Of a stretch of 64,000 bases of DNA, positions 56,227 through 64,000 are shown one piece after another. Position 1 is the stretch's first letter. The number at the start of each line of letters is the position of its first letter. The notes beneath the pieces were generated by a model, which worked only from the letters and a program-made list of their open reading frames with translations, had not been told where the DNA came from and made no database searches. Source of the stretch: Legionella lansingensis (GTDB lineage Bacteria; Pseudomonadota; Gammaproteobacteria; Legionellales; Legionellaceae); contig NZ_LT906451.1 in the NCBI RefSeq assembly GCF_900187355.1, positions 2,768,001 to 2,832,000 of the forward strand, read 5' to 3'. A program made the position numbers and the translations under genes.

Positions 56227-57079
56227 AGTCCGTTTTCATGGTGGGAATATTATAAAAATAAATATCGCTAGCATCGGTCGCTAACGTATGTTGACGGTTG
56301 ACCGCTGCAATGTCCGCTACGGCTTTATCATGCGTCTTTACAAAAGCTCTTTTTGCTCGCAAATATCTACCATTAAAATGCGCACGATCACATAATTCCA
56401 CATCAAGTTTATCCACAATGCCAGCCAGCTGCACAAACGCTTGCCCGCGGCCACGTATTGTTAATGCATGACTCTTAACCCAATACATTGCCAACCAAGC
56501 CTTCTCATCAAGATCAAGGTGAGTAATATTCATGACACCAGCCAACTGAACCCTACTATTATCGACGATAGAAAGTTGCAAATGCTGACTGGAAATACCA
56601 GTAATCTGAGTCTGACCCCCACCAGCCACAGTTAACTTGCGCAGGGAAATTTGTCCGCCAAGCGTTGTTGGCCCGGGGTTAGTGATAGAGATATCCATAA
56701 GGCCTGAACGCAGTCTATTTCCTGTCACAAAGCCTGAACCACGATAAGTAAAAGCATTTAAATATTGCCCGCGGATGTCAACAGAAACAACCCCGTTGCG
56801 AGGATAGCCTTTTGCCAGATAAATCAGTAAATGATTGCCATGCACTCCTACTTTTACTTGTAATAAATCCGTAGTAGGACCACGCAAGATCACTTGTGGA
56901 CGAGAGTAGCCGGTATGTAAATTGACATTAATATTCCCGTCGACGGTAACTCGGTTAAAAGCAGTCAATTGGCGGTTTTGTAAGGCTTTCAATGTCGTAG
57001 GGTGAATCGCAGCGACACGCTTGTGGCAACTTGCAGTGGATAAGACGATGAAAATGAATAGAAAAAACCGCATGAACAT
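56144..57079 (-). CDS. GIN-domain (DUF2807) lipoprotein
   Basis: 311 aa from the ATG at 57079, which follows GGAAC at 7 bases. An N-terminal lipoprotein signal with lipobox STASC (Cys about residue 18). The body is a right-handed beta-solenoid-like repeat typical of the GIN/DUF2807 domain (FNRVTVDGNINVNL, VSVDIRGQYLNAFTYRGSG, LRKLTVAGGGQTQITG, HLQLSIVDNSRVQL). The Trp/Asp/Arg-rich C-terminus (DWDPWDPRDYDRY) is encoded within the overlap with the esterase gene. Role unknown. Confidence 0.78.
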   Translation of the reverse strand: MFMRFFLFIFIVLSTASCHKRVAAIHPTTLKALQNRQLTAFNRVTVDGNINVNLHTGYSRPQVILRGPTTDLLQVKVGVHGNHLLIYLAKGYPRNGVVSVDIRGQYLNAFTYRGSGFVTGNRLRSGLMDISITNPGPTTLGGQISLRKLTVAGGGQTQITGISSQHLQLSIVDNSRVQLAGVMNITHLDLDEKAWLAMYWVKSHALTIRGRGQAFVQLAGIVDKLDVELCDRAHFNGRYLRAKRAFVKTHDKAVADIAAVNRQHTLATDASDIYFYNIPTMKTDFMAYQGSVLDMRDWDPWDPRDYDRYNK

Positions 57080-57162
57080 AACCAACGTTCCATTTGCCTT
57101 AATTTCCCTACATTAGTGGAAGTTAAGGTAATGCGCAAGAGCATTATTAGGGTTTACAGGCT

Positions 57163-58146
57163 CTAAAACCAAGACTCGCGAGTAAAATCCGAGATGATAA
57201 TGGCCGTTGGGCAACTATCATAATGCATGAACTCAGGTGCTTTCTTCACTAGAGAAAGTAAAGGCTCATCTTGAGGAATCAAAGCAGGCAATTGAATATA
57301 AATGTCAACTAACATGCCATTTTTACATCCCAGATAAACCTTATATTTAGCATCTGGTCCAAAGGATTTTGCCATCATCTCTCGTAATTGTTCACGCACC
57401 ACTGTCTCTCCCACGTGCTCACTTAAAAACTGACCAAAGACTGTCTGATTTACCTCGCGATTTAAGCGTATTGCCAGGGAAAAATACGCGTCGCTAGAGC
57501 GTGCTTGGCAACTGCCATGTTTGTTCCATTCATGTCGCTCAAGGCAGCTACCAGCTGCGTAACTAGGCATAAATTGGCGTAATTCCTGTGCTACCGTCGT
57601 AGTTAAATTTACAGGTGAATAATCACAATGATTCTTTTTTTGTTCCGTGCCGCAAAAGCCATAATTTTGGCCACAAATGTCCTGGTTCGGCCATAAACCA
57701 TGTAACACCAGATGGTTGGCTTGATAAGAATCTGCTGACAATGTCTTACATTCTGGTTTACCTGCCTCAGAGCCATAAGTCTGGCAAAAACCAGGTTGCC
57801 AACTGAGTGCCAGAATATAAGAATCAGCAAGATCGGGTAATTGTTCGCAAGTTGTTTTCCCTTTAGCCTGATAGCTATATTCACCACACTCAGCACTTAC
57901 CCACCGCAATGGCTGTTTTATATTGGGAATCTCAATGCGCAACCAATCTGGGTTTTCTGGGCAGTTAATTTCTCTAATTTCATAACGTTCTGAAGGTTTG
58001 ACGAAGAGATTATCAGGGTTTGTTTTTTTATTCTTAGAAACATACACCGGACAAGATTTATTAGCCTCAAACTTGCCTGTCACCACGATTGAAGAGAACG
58101 AGAACAGAGGAAGAAAAGACAGGAAAATAGTAAACCATGTTACCAT
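57163..58146 (-). CDS. srnA: Secreted RNase T2, SrnA-like
   Basis: 327 aa from the ATG at 58146 (MVTWFTIFLSFLP), a signal peptide. Catalytic blocks: LHGLWPN (CAS1 His) and HEWNKHGSC (CAS2 Glu, Lys and His). Seven or more Cys in the mature part indicate disulfides and export. A roughly 75-residue N-terminal extension precedes the T2 domain. L. pneumophila SrnA is a type II-secreted RNase T2 used for growth in amoebae; the neighbourhood matches. Confidence 0.88.
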   Translation of the reverse strand: MVTWFTIFLSFLPLFSFSSIVVTGKFEANKSCPVYVSKNKKTNPDNLFVKPSERYEIREINCPENPDWLRIEIPNIKQPLRWVSAECGEYSYQAKGKTTCEQLPDLADSYILALSWQPGFCQTYGSEAGKPECKTLSADSYQANHLVLHGLWPNQDICGQNYGFCGTEQKKNHCDYSPVNLTTTVAQELRQFMPSYAAGSCLERHEWNKHGSCQARSSDAYFSLAIRLNREVNQTVFGQFLSEHVGETVVREQLREMMAKSFGPDAKYKVYLGCKNGMLVDIYIQLPALIPQDEPLLSLVKKAPEFMHYDSCPTAIIISDFTRESWF

Positions 58147-58328
58147 TATGCGTCCCAGCAAATGTAGATGCAGGGATTATACGATTAAGTTGATGACAAA
58201 AAGAATATTTTTAGCGGCAAATAGTAGACTTCTTTGGAAATATTGCAGACAAGCAACCAGGGAACCCTCATTTGAAGCGGTTGACTGGCCGCATTATTCA
58301 GAGAGCTAAATGAACTAGCTAAGATCAT

Positions 58329-58362
58329 CCCTCTTTATCATCATAGCGATCGACAAAGAGGG
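58329..58362 (-). terminator. Hairpin downstream of the cold-shock gene
   Basis: CCCTCTTT (58329-58336) and AAAGAGGG (58355-58362), extendable to a longer imperfect stem, lie 24 bp after the csp stop. There is no strong U-run, so function as a terminator is uncertain. Confidence 0.4.
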
Positions 58363-58385
58363 AGGATACAGAGAAACAGCAGAGA

Positions 58386-58601
58386 TTACACGGCAGTTAC
58401 ATCTTCCGCTTGTAAACCTTTAGGTCCTTTAGTTACTAAAAACTCTACGCGTTGACCTTCTTTCAAAGTTTTACGGTTAGCTGCGCTGTTAATCGAACGA
58501 AAATGTACAAACACATCGTCCTCACCATTATCACGACTGATGAAGCCGTAACCTTTATCATCATTAAACCACTTGACGTGGCCTGTTTCTTTATCAGACA
58601 T
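58386..58601 (-). CDS. Cold-shock-domain protein (CspA family)
   Basis: 71 aa from the ATG at 58601; nine upstream codons are rejected because family members start at MSDKxxGxVKWF. RNP1 KGYGFISRD and RNP2 VFVHFRSI are intact, with FNDDKG between. The protein binds single-stranded RNA/DNA as an RNA chaperone. The 180-bp upstream region could hold the long 5' leader typical for csp genes. Confidence 0.93.
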   Translation of the reverse strand: MSDKETGHVKWFNDDKGYGFISRDNGEDDVFVHFRSINSAANRKTLKEGQRVEFLVTKGPKGLQAEDVTAV

Positions 58602-58812
58602 TTCGCTTTTCCAAATAAAATTAAACACACACTTGGGTTAAATCACCAACATGGAAACATGGAATAGATAATACCATTTGCGCTGATTCGTTACTTTGCA
58701 CTACAAAAGGAGGGATTTTCACGAAGAACACTGTTTCCAGCCAGGGAATTAAAAACCACAAGTAATATGATTATAACCCAGAGTAAATTAAATAGCGAGG
58801 ATTGGAGAGATA

Positions 58813-60483
58813 CTACGATAACTTATGCATTGGTGGTAAGGGCGACCTATCTTCTATTGTTGTCTTAGTATGGCTGTGTTTAAAAGAAAGCAGCGCCATC
58901 CATAAAGAAGCACCAGCCCATTGTTGTTGGCGATTACTATGATACAAAGCGTGAGATAACCCGCTAATTGCTTGCTGCAAAGTCTTATCACTTACCATGT
59001 TCTCAATTTGGGCAAGATTGAGAACATTGGATTGTGGCCACTGCCATTGCGCCCATTGAATCAATGCATCTCGAGCTGCATGGGGATTATTATCAAGACA
59101 AGCTCTTTGCAGATGTTTTAATATTTCTTTAGAGGTTTTATTTGCGCCGCGATGTCGTTTTTGCCAAAACCAAAGCCCTAATGTCAATAACCAAGCGCAG
59201 GCAAAACCACCAGCAAGCCACCAAGCTAAACTTGTGAATGCACTTGGCAGCAGAGTTGATTCCTTTACCGCATTCTGCACTCGTTTAGTTGTGGAAGCGG
59301 TTTCAACCTGTTTTGGTTCTTGAGAAGGAAGAGGCGTTGTTGATTGAGACGTAGTAGGGAGAGGTTTAACCTGAATGGTATGCTCTGGTAATGTCGCAAC
59401 GTCTTCTTTACCAGTAAGCGTATTAAACCAGGTTAATTTCAACGCAGGAATGGTCATTTGGCCTGATTTATTAAGCAGGTAGGTGACTTTTGTAATGCTG
59501 GTCCCAATCAAATTCCCTTGGCTAAACGTACTGCGCTCAGAGGGTTTTTCCGGGTAGACACTAAATTCATCGCTATTAGCGAAATCAAGTGCAGGCAATA
59601 ATTGTGCAGGGAGAGCCGTTGCTCGTAGAGTAACAGTACGCACCAACGTACTACCCTGTTCCAGGGTCGTGGCATTATTATCATAGCTCTCCGTTAGACT
59701 AACTTCTTTAGCTGGTAACCAGTGCTTGCCAGTGTATTGTGAAGCAATTGGTTTTACGTCAACAACAATCGGTTTAGTCTCTTCATTAATTTTTTTGGGC
59801 ACAATATCATCATAAATTAAAGCGTGAAAAGAAGCAGAATGAATGTTCAAACGACCACTTTTTTGTGGGAAAATCGCATATTGCTGCTCTTCGACCACAT
59901 ATATTCGCCCATTCTCACTCGTTTGATAGCGACGACCTGGCCCCAATGAAACGATAAGTGCGTCTTCCACCTTTGGCGGTTGATAAGCGGCATCAAGCAA
60001 ACGACTACTACTGTATAATTTCACTGTAAGAATCACTTGCTGATTAATATAAGGGTTTTGTTGGTCAACTTCCGCCAACAACATGACATCTTGTTGTGAG
60101 GAATGTTTTACCTTGTCAACATCCTGAATCCCTTCTTTTACTTCAACCTGACTAGCATTGGTCTTCTCTTGCCCTACCTGAATAGGAGGGATGGTTAATG
60201 TCCCTGTCTTCTTAGGCATCAACAACACTATCCACTGACTTACAGAGTGTGCTCGCCCATTAATGACCGTGTAGTTCACACTACGTTCAGTGCCAATAAT
60301 CTCAAAGTCATCCTGTAAAGGAGTTAAATCGGGAATACTATCCGTCTCATCACCATCCAAGCTTAAAACGAGCTTAAAGGGTTCACCTAGGGAAATTTGT
60401 GTGGTCTCAAGTTGCATGGTTACAGCCGCGATTGCTAAACCATAGCATCCCAGTAAAAATAAACTTAGTAGTATTTTTCTCAT
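58813..60483 (-). CDS. batD: BatD oxygen-tolerance protein
   Basis: 556 aa from the ATG at 60483, which overlaps the batC stop by 4 bp. Signal peptide (MRKILLSLFLLGCYGLAIAA), then Ig-like repeats of the BatD family (QISLGEPFKLVLSLDG, PYINQQVILTVKLYS), a linker, one transmembrane helix near 420-440 (WWLAGGFACAWLLTLGLWFW) and a cytosolic tail. Last gene of the Bat operon. The complex is linked to tolerance of oxygen or envelope stress in other bacteria. Confidence 0.88.
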   Translation of the reverse strand: MRKILLSLFLLGCYGLAIAAVTMQLETTQISLGEPFKLVLSLDGDETDSIPDLTPLQDDFEIIGTERSVNYTVINGRAHSVSQWIVLLMPKKTGTLTIPPIQVGQEKTNASQVEVKEGIQDVDKVKHSSQQDVMLLAEVDQQNPYINQQVILTVKLYSSSRLLDAAYQPPKVEDALIVSLGPGRRYQTSENGRIYVVEEQQYAIFPQKSGRLNIHSASFHALIYDDIVPKKINEETKPIVVDVKPIASQYTGKHWLPAKEVSLTESYDNNATTLEQGSTLVRTVTLRATALPAQLLPALDFANSDEFSVYPEKPSERSTFSQGNLIGTSITKVTYLLNKSGQMTIPALKLTWFNTLTGKEDVATLPEHTIQVKPLPTTSQSTTPLPSQEPKQVETASTTKRVQNAVKESTLLPSAFTSLAWWLAGGFACAWLLTLGLWFWQKRHRGANKTSKEILKHLQRACLDNNPHAARDALIQWAQWQWPQSNVLNLAQIENMVSDKTLQQAISGLSHALYHSNRQQQWAGASLWMALLSFKHSHTKTTIEDRSPLPPMHKLS

Positions 60484-61346
60484 TGATACCACCCGCGTTG
60501 TCTTCGTATATGATCTCGCAAAAACTTCTCTCGCAATAATCCCCCCGGATCGTCAGGGATTAATTTTAACCATTGTTCCTTTGCTTGCTGTTTTTCACGT
60601 TCCGCAGCAGATTCTGCACCTGCAGGGTTTGTTTTTTCACCTTTCTGAGCGTCTTCATGTTTACCTGTTTGTCCGGCTTTTTCTTGCTTTTGCTTATCTG
60701 ACTCTTTGTTAACATTACGTTCATCTTGCTGCTTTTTGTCCTGTTGTTCATCCTGGCGCGCTTGAGCTTTATCTTGCTGTTGTTTGCCAGACTGGTTTTG
60801 CTGTTCATCTTGCGTTTGTTGATTTTTCTTTTGACCCTGGGCTTCCTGGCTTTTACTTTGTTGCGAGTTATTTTTTTGATCGTTGTTCTGCTGGTCTTTA
60901 GCCTCTTGATCTTGTTTGTTCTCTTCCTCTTTGTTTTGCTGGTTATTAGGCTTCTGCTTTTGTTGTTCCTTTTTTAAGAGCTCCGCGACTATCTTGCGAT
61001 TGTGCTGAGCGTCTTTATTATTTGGATTCAAGGCTAATGCTTTGTCATAGGCTTGCATTGCTTGTTGATATTGTCCTAATTGAGCAAGAGCATTTCCCTC
61101 GTTGTAATAGCCTCGCTCATTTTGCATGGAGCGGTAATCATTCGCTGCCTGTTCATAATTTCCTGCACGATAGGCCGCGGCAGCACGCCATTCATGATGT
61201 TGAAAGGTTTCTTCTGCCTCTTTAAATTTTCCTTGAGTCATTAGCGTTTGTGCTTGCTGATCTTTAGTAGACCAAAGATCTTGCCAACTGAAGGAAAAAG
61301 CCTTCAAGGAGAGACTCATCAATAATAGCAGCCATCCGAGCTTCAT
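60480..61346 (-). CDS. batC: BatC-like TPR protein with Gln/Lys-rich linker
   Basis: 288 aa. Signal-like N-terminus (LGWLLLLMSLSLKAFS), then TPR units (about 35-115; YNEGNALAQLGQYQQAM, YDKALALNPNN). A 130-residue linker composed mainly of Gln, Lys, Asn and Glu follows. The end WLKLIPDDPGGLLREKFLRD is the conserved BatC/B C-terminus. It overlaps batB and batD by 4 bp on each side. Confidence 0.85.
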   Translation of the reverse strand: MKLGWLLLLMSLSLKAFSFSWQDLWSTKDQQAQTLMTQGKFKEAEETFQHHEWRAAAAYRAGNYEQAANDYRSMQNERGYYNEGNALAQLGQYQQAMQAYDKALALNPNNKDAQHNRKIVAELLKKEQQKQKPNNQQNKEEENKQDQEAKDQQNNDQKNNSQQSKSQEAQGQKKNQQTQDEQQNQSGKQQQDKAQARQDEQQDKKQQDERNVNKESDKQKQEKAGQTGKHEDAQKGEKTNPAGAESAAEREKQQAKEQWLKLIPDDPGGLLREKFLRDHIRRQRGWYQ

Positions 61347-62269
61347 GGCTTAAACCTCTGTAACCACCCACGCCTAAATGCCGGCAACAAAAGAATGAGT
61401 GCGGGTATTAAAAACCAACGACCTTCATCGCGCCAAGCAGGAAAATCATCTTGTTGATTACGAAGAAATTGATTCGCATTTATGTCTGACCTTAGCCATT
61501 GATCTAAATCCTTATCGTCATTCATGAATAAAAGTCGGCCTTGGCCTGCTTTGGCTAATTTTTGAAACAAGGGATGCATATCTTTATTGTCTTTTACAGG
61601 CATAACGGAGGTAAAAATTTGTTTCTTTGCGAGTTGTCCAGCTGTATTAATAGCAGCATTACTTGGTGTTTCAGCAGTCAAGACAAGGATTTTCCCATGA
61701 TTGAAGCCACCTTGTTTGAGGAGAAGGCCAGCCTCTTCAAGTGCCGCATCCAGTCGTTGTCCTTCCACGGGCATGATATCTGGAGTAAGAGCAGGGAGAA
61801 GGGCATCAATGGTTTGGGCATCATCTGTTAACGGAGAGACGACAAATGGTTCTCCACTGTAAACGACTAAAGCAAATTGCCCTGCATCACGACGTTTAAA
61901 GAGATCATGCAATTTAAATTTGGCACGGCTCAATCTATTCGGCAATAGATCTTTAGCCAGCATCGCATCTGACATGTCTAAAATGAGCACTCGCGGCTGG
62001 ATTTGTTTATAAGTCGGGACTGGCAAACGCGTCCAGCTAGGACCACTTAAGGCAATGACCATGAATAAAGCACTGCTTAATAAAATCAATAAAGCGCTAT
62101 GGCGCTTATTTTGACCTTTAAATTGTAGCAATCGTTCCAATAAATGTTTATCGCAAACGGCAGTCCATGCGTTAGCTTGCGGCTTTTGTCGCCATAAATA
62201 CCAGGCTAAGAACAGCAATGGCAAAAGACAAAGTAGCCACCAAGGACGGATAAAATGCAGGTCAGTCAT
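61343..62269 (-). CDS. batB: BatB von Willebrand A protein with altered metal site
   Basis: 308 aa from the ATG at 62269 (MTDLHFIRPWWLL); upstream codons overlap batA in another frame. Two N-terminal hydrophobic segments and one C-terminal helix frame a VWA domain. The MIDAS residues are changed: DMSDA instead of DxSxS, EGQRLDAAL where a Thr/Ser is expected, and TAETPSN instead of TDG. The ADLLPNRL-type sequence after motif 1 matches BatB. Overlaps batA by 8 bp. Confidence 0.85.
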   Translation of the reverse strand: MTDLHFIRPWWLLCLLPLLFLAWYLWRQKPQANAWTAVCDKHLLERLLQFKGQNKRHSALLILLSSALFMVIALSGPSWTRLPVPTYKQIQPRVLILDMSDAMLAKDLLPNRLSRAKFKLHDLFKRRDAGQFALVVYSGEPFVVSPLTDDAQTIDALLPALTPDIMPVEGQRLDAALEEAGLLLKQGGFNHGKILVLTAETPSNAAINTAGQLAKKQIFTSVMPVKDNKDMHPLFQKLAKAGQGRLLFMNDDKDLDQWLRSDINANQFLRNQQDDFPAWRDEGRWFLIPALILLLPAFRRGWLQRFKP

Positions 62270-63290
62270 GAACAGAAACCTCGCGTCGACTAGCTTTTTG
62301 TATCCAGGAAAACAAGCCTGCCCCATAAACCATCCAAAAGCAAAACAATAAAAAAGCCAACCCCAATGGCCAAAGATAGTAATCATGTTGAGGGCGAATC
62401 GTTGCTTGCTCCTGGGTAATCGTCTCTAGCTGATTGATTGTTTGATAAATAGCACTTAAAGACTGAGTGTCTGTGGCCCGAAAATACCGTCCTCCTGTTA
62501 TCTTGGCAATTTCTTGCAACGTTTCTTCATCCAAATCCGAAGAAACATTCATATTAAAAAACATATTGTTCAAAGCGCGTGGATCACCTTCCGAACCCAG
62601 ACCAATAGTATACACTTTAATATTGTCTTCTTTTGCTAATTCTGCTGCTTTTAATGGCGGTAGGACACCCGAATTATTAGCACCATCCGTAAGCAAAATA
62701 ATTACCCGTCCCTTAGCAGGAACATTTTGCAGACGCTTTACAGCCAAACCTAAGGCATCGCCAATGGAAGTGGTTTGTCCTGCAAGCCCTACGGTTGCAT
62801 CCTCAAGACGCAGCAGCACAGATTGTCGATCATAGGTTAGAGGCGTTTGCAAATAAGCACGTGTGCCAAATAAAATCAGACCAATACGATCACCAACACG
62901 CTCTCGGACAAATTGTTCAGCTGTATCTTTTACCACGGTTAAACGGCTAACCGGTCGATTGTGAAGCGTCATATCAGGAAGCTCCATGCTACCTGATAAA
63001 TCCAAAACAAGCATGATATTACGACCTTCTCTTGTTAAAGGCAGCGGGTCACCAACCCATCGTGGTCCCGCAACCGCAAACAGAAGCAAGCACCATATTA
63101 ACAATAGAACGCTTTTTGGTGTTTCAGCAGATAGACGACCCTTTCTATCACCAACCGTCGCTAATAGATCATCAAAAAAAGGTACCCTCAAGGCAGCGGG
63201 CAAATAGACGTGTGCGCGGGGCAGGAAATACCAAATTAAAAGTGGCAAGGGCAGAAAGATTAACGCCCAAGGTAAGGCTAGTTCGAACAT
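62262..63290 (-). CDS. batA: BatA von Willebrand A protein
   Basis: 342 aa from the ATG at 63290, which has GAGG 6 bases upstream; an in-frame ATG at 63314 lies further inside the previous gene. N-terminal BatA domain (FELALPWALIFLPLPLLIWY), VWA with intact MIDAS: DLSGSME, TTSIGDALG and LLTDGANNSG. C-terminal helix near WPLGLAFLLFCFWMVY. Inner-membrane protein of the Bat complex. Confidence 0.9.
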   Translation of the reverse strand: MFELALPWALIFLPLPLLIWYFLPRAHVYLPAALRVPFFDDLLATVGDRKGRLSAETPKSVLLLIWCLLLFAVAGPRWVGDPLPLTREGRNIMLVLDLSGSMELPDMTLHNRPVSRLTVVKDTAEQFVRERVGDRIGLILFGTRAYLQTPLTYDRQSVLLRLEDATVGLAGQTTSIGDALGLAVKRLQNVPAKGRVIILLTDGANNSGVLPPLKAAELAKEDNIKVYTIGLGSEGDPRALNNMFFNMNVSSDLDEETLQEIAKITGGRYFRATDTQSLSAIYQTINQLETITQEQATIRPQHDYYLWPLGLAFLLFCFWMVYGAGLFSWIQKASRREVSVHD

Positions 63291-63763
63291 GGGATACCTC
63301 GTTGCTTTATCCATGCTCTAGCCAAATCAAAAAGAGGCTTTAGATCGACCCTGCTTGCTGATTGATAAGGTAACTCTAGAAGTAAGTCGCTCACCTCATC
63401 AAAATTGACACCTTTTGCAGTTGCATTCAAGAAATCCAGCCATCGCCTCCCTTGTACCCCGGCAACTTGAGACCTAGGAAAATACACCAAAGCTACCCTA
63501 CGCAATAATTCCGATATTTTTATACTACTTAACTGACTATTTTTTTCTTGCATGTATTCTTTTTCATAGCTTGCAAGCAAGCGTAAGGCTTCCTTTTTTG
63601 GGCGTAAATTTGCATGACGTCGATAACCTAAATAGGTCAACATTGCTGCTACAAAGACAACTACAACGAGCAATACATACCAGCCAGGAGCCAAAGGCCA
63701 CCATCCCACAACATGAGGCAAGTGGATATCATGCAACTGTTTTAATAATTGCGAGTCAGCCAC
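63278..63763 (-). CDS. DUF4381 membrane protein of the Bat operon
   Basis: 161 aa with GTG start overlapping the upstream DUF58 stop by 8 bp. One membrane helix (about 24-46, WYVLLVVVVFVAAMLTYLGY) after a short periplasmic-type segment (LHDIHLPHVVGWWPLAPG), then a helical cytosolic domain with ELLRRVALVYFPRSQVAGVQGRRWLDFL, characteristic of DUF4381 between DUF58 and BatA genes. Function unknown. Confidence 0.85.
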   Translation of the reverse strand: MADSQLLKQLHDIHLPHVVGWWPLAPGWYVLLVVVVFVAAMLTYLGYRRHANLRPKKEALRLLASYEKEYMQEKNSQLSSIKISELLRRVALVYFPRSQVAGVQGRRWLDFLNATAKGVNFDEVSDLLLELPYQSASRVDLKPLFDLARAWIKQRGIPCSN

Positions 63764-63998
63764 TTAGCCTCCTGGGGAACGTCTGCCGTATCAACTGTGG
63801 GATATTAGCCTCTGCCGTTACCTGGGTATAAGGAATTTGCAAGCGCTTGCACAATGCTTTCAGCTTTTCAATACGCAACTCACAATAATTGCGGTAGTTG
63901 CTCACTACATCATGCCTTGTCGTATCAATAACCATCTCTTCTTTACCATTGGTAATGGGATATTGCTGAGGTTTCGGTGGTGTAAGTTCTATCGGATC
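63756..63998 (-). CDS. DUF58 protein, C-terminal part (continues past right edge)
   Basis: The frame is open through the right window edge. Visible residues include DPIELTPPKPQQYPITNGKE, VIDTTRHDVVSNYRNYC and QIPYTQVTAEANI, which match the end of DUF58 proteins. About 80 residues of an expected 300 or so are seen. It precedes DUF4381 and BatA, and a moxR gene would be expected further right. Confidence 0.8.
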   Translation of the reverse strand, partial: DPIELTPPKPQQYPITNGKEEMVIDTTRHDVVSNYRNYCELRIEKLKALCKRLQIPYTQVTAEANIPQLIRQTFPRRLSG

Positions 63999-64000
63999 GC

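Noticed and set aside
60726-60977. Hydrophobic plus-strand frame antisense to batC
   Set aside because: It is the mirror of the Gln/Lys-rich linker, where CTT/TTG codons arise by complementarity; no ribosome site.
1-64000. CRISPR array, prophage, integrase or tRNA genes
   Set aside because: No regularly spaced direct repeats, no phage or integrase proteins and no tRNA cloverleaf were seen on either strand by eye.

Overview
The window looks like chromosomal DNA of a Legionella species (Gammaproteobacteria, Legionellaceae). It is AT-rich. It carries homologues of Legionella secreted or translocated virulence factors: a LapA-like M28 aminopeptidase beside a MavN/IroT-like iron-associated membrane effector, a PlaC-like GDSL acyltransferase and a SrnA-like RNase T2. 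From memory, L. pneumophila has lapA and mavN side by side, with plaC and srnA nearby, so the order here fits that neighbourhood. There are no rRNA or tRNA genes, no CRISPR array, no prophage and no transposase gene. Genome plasticity shows instead as short non-coding palindromic elements.

Layout. 1-3.3 kb: a 5-oxoprolinase-type HyuA-HyuB fusion, cut by the window edge, with a palindromic element inserted in frame. 3.3-9.9 kb: lapA-like, mavN-like behind a good Fur-box match, rep helicase, hslO. 10-15.6 kb: a decayed secreted-protein gene, a CapA-like phosphoesterase, a tubulin-tyrosine-ligase-like ATP-grasp protein overlapping a BenE transporter, and a divergent XRE-cupin regulator with two palindromic operators. 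15.8-20.7 kb: a ClC transporter, an orphan protein, and brnQ preceded by a sigma70 promoter and an unannotated 41-codon Leu/Ile/Val-rich leader. 21-27 kb: typA flanked by inverted copies of a palindromic repeat, then nadK-recN and a flippase. 27-32.3 kb: a MITE-like element, then three overlapping signalling genes (H-NOX, dual-kinase hybrid histidine kinase, REC-PAS-GGDEF-EAL). 32.3-41.3 kb: accessory genes, including an EgtC-like amidotransferase, a Stealth phosphotransferase, an MHS-type MFS transporter, a BON protein, Ku, a DUF421 protein and a PAP2 phosphatase. 41.3-49.9 kb: a gap with perfect DnaA boxes, the tex-yciA-orphan operon, glmS-tpm and plaC. 50-58.6 kb: MazG, smpB, bcp, PIN-PhoH, GMP reductase, an orphan charged protein, an esterase, a GIN-domain lipoprotein, srnA and a cold-shock protein. 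58.8-64 kb: a Bat-type operon (DUF58, DUF4381, BatA, BatB, BatC, BatD) on the minus strand, running off the right edge.

How the genes fit together. The signalling cluster should convert NO or haem state into c-di-GMP level through phosphotransfer. The Bat operon encodes an inner-membrane VWA/TPR complex, probably controlled by a MoxR ATPase outside the window. The secreted set (LapA, PlaC, SrnA, CapA-like) and the effector-like membrane protein fit an intracellular lifestyle. At least three families of palindromic repeats sit between genes, and once inside a gene; they are the least explained component here.
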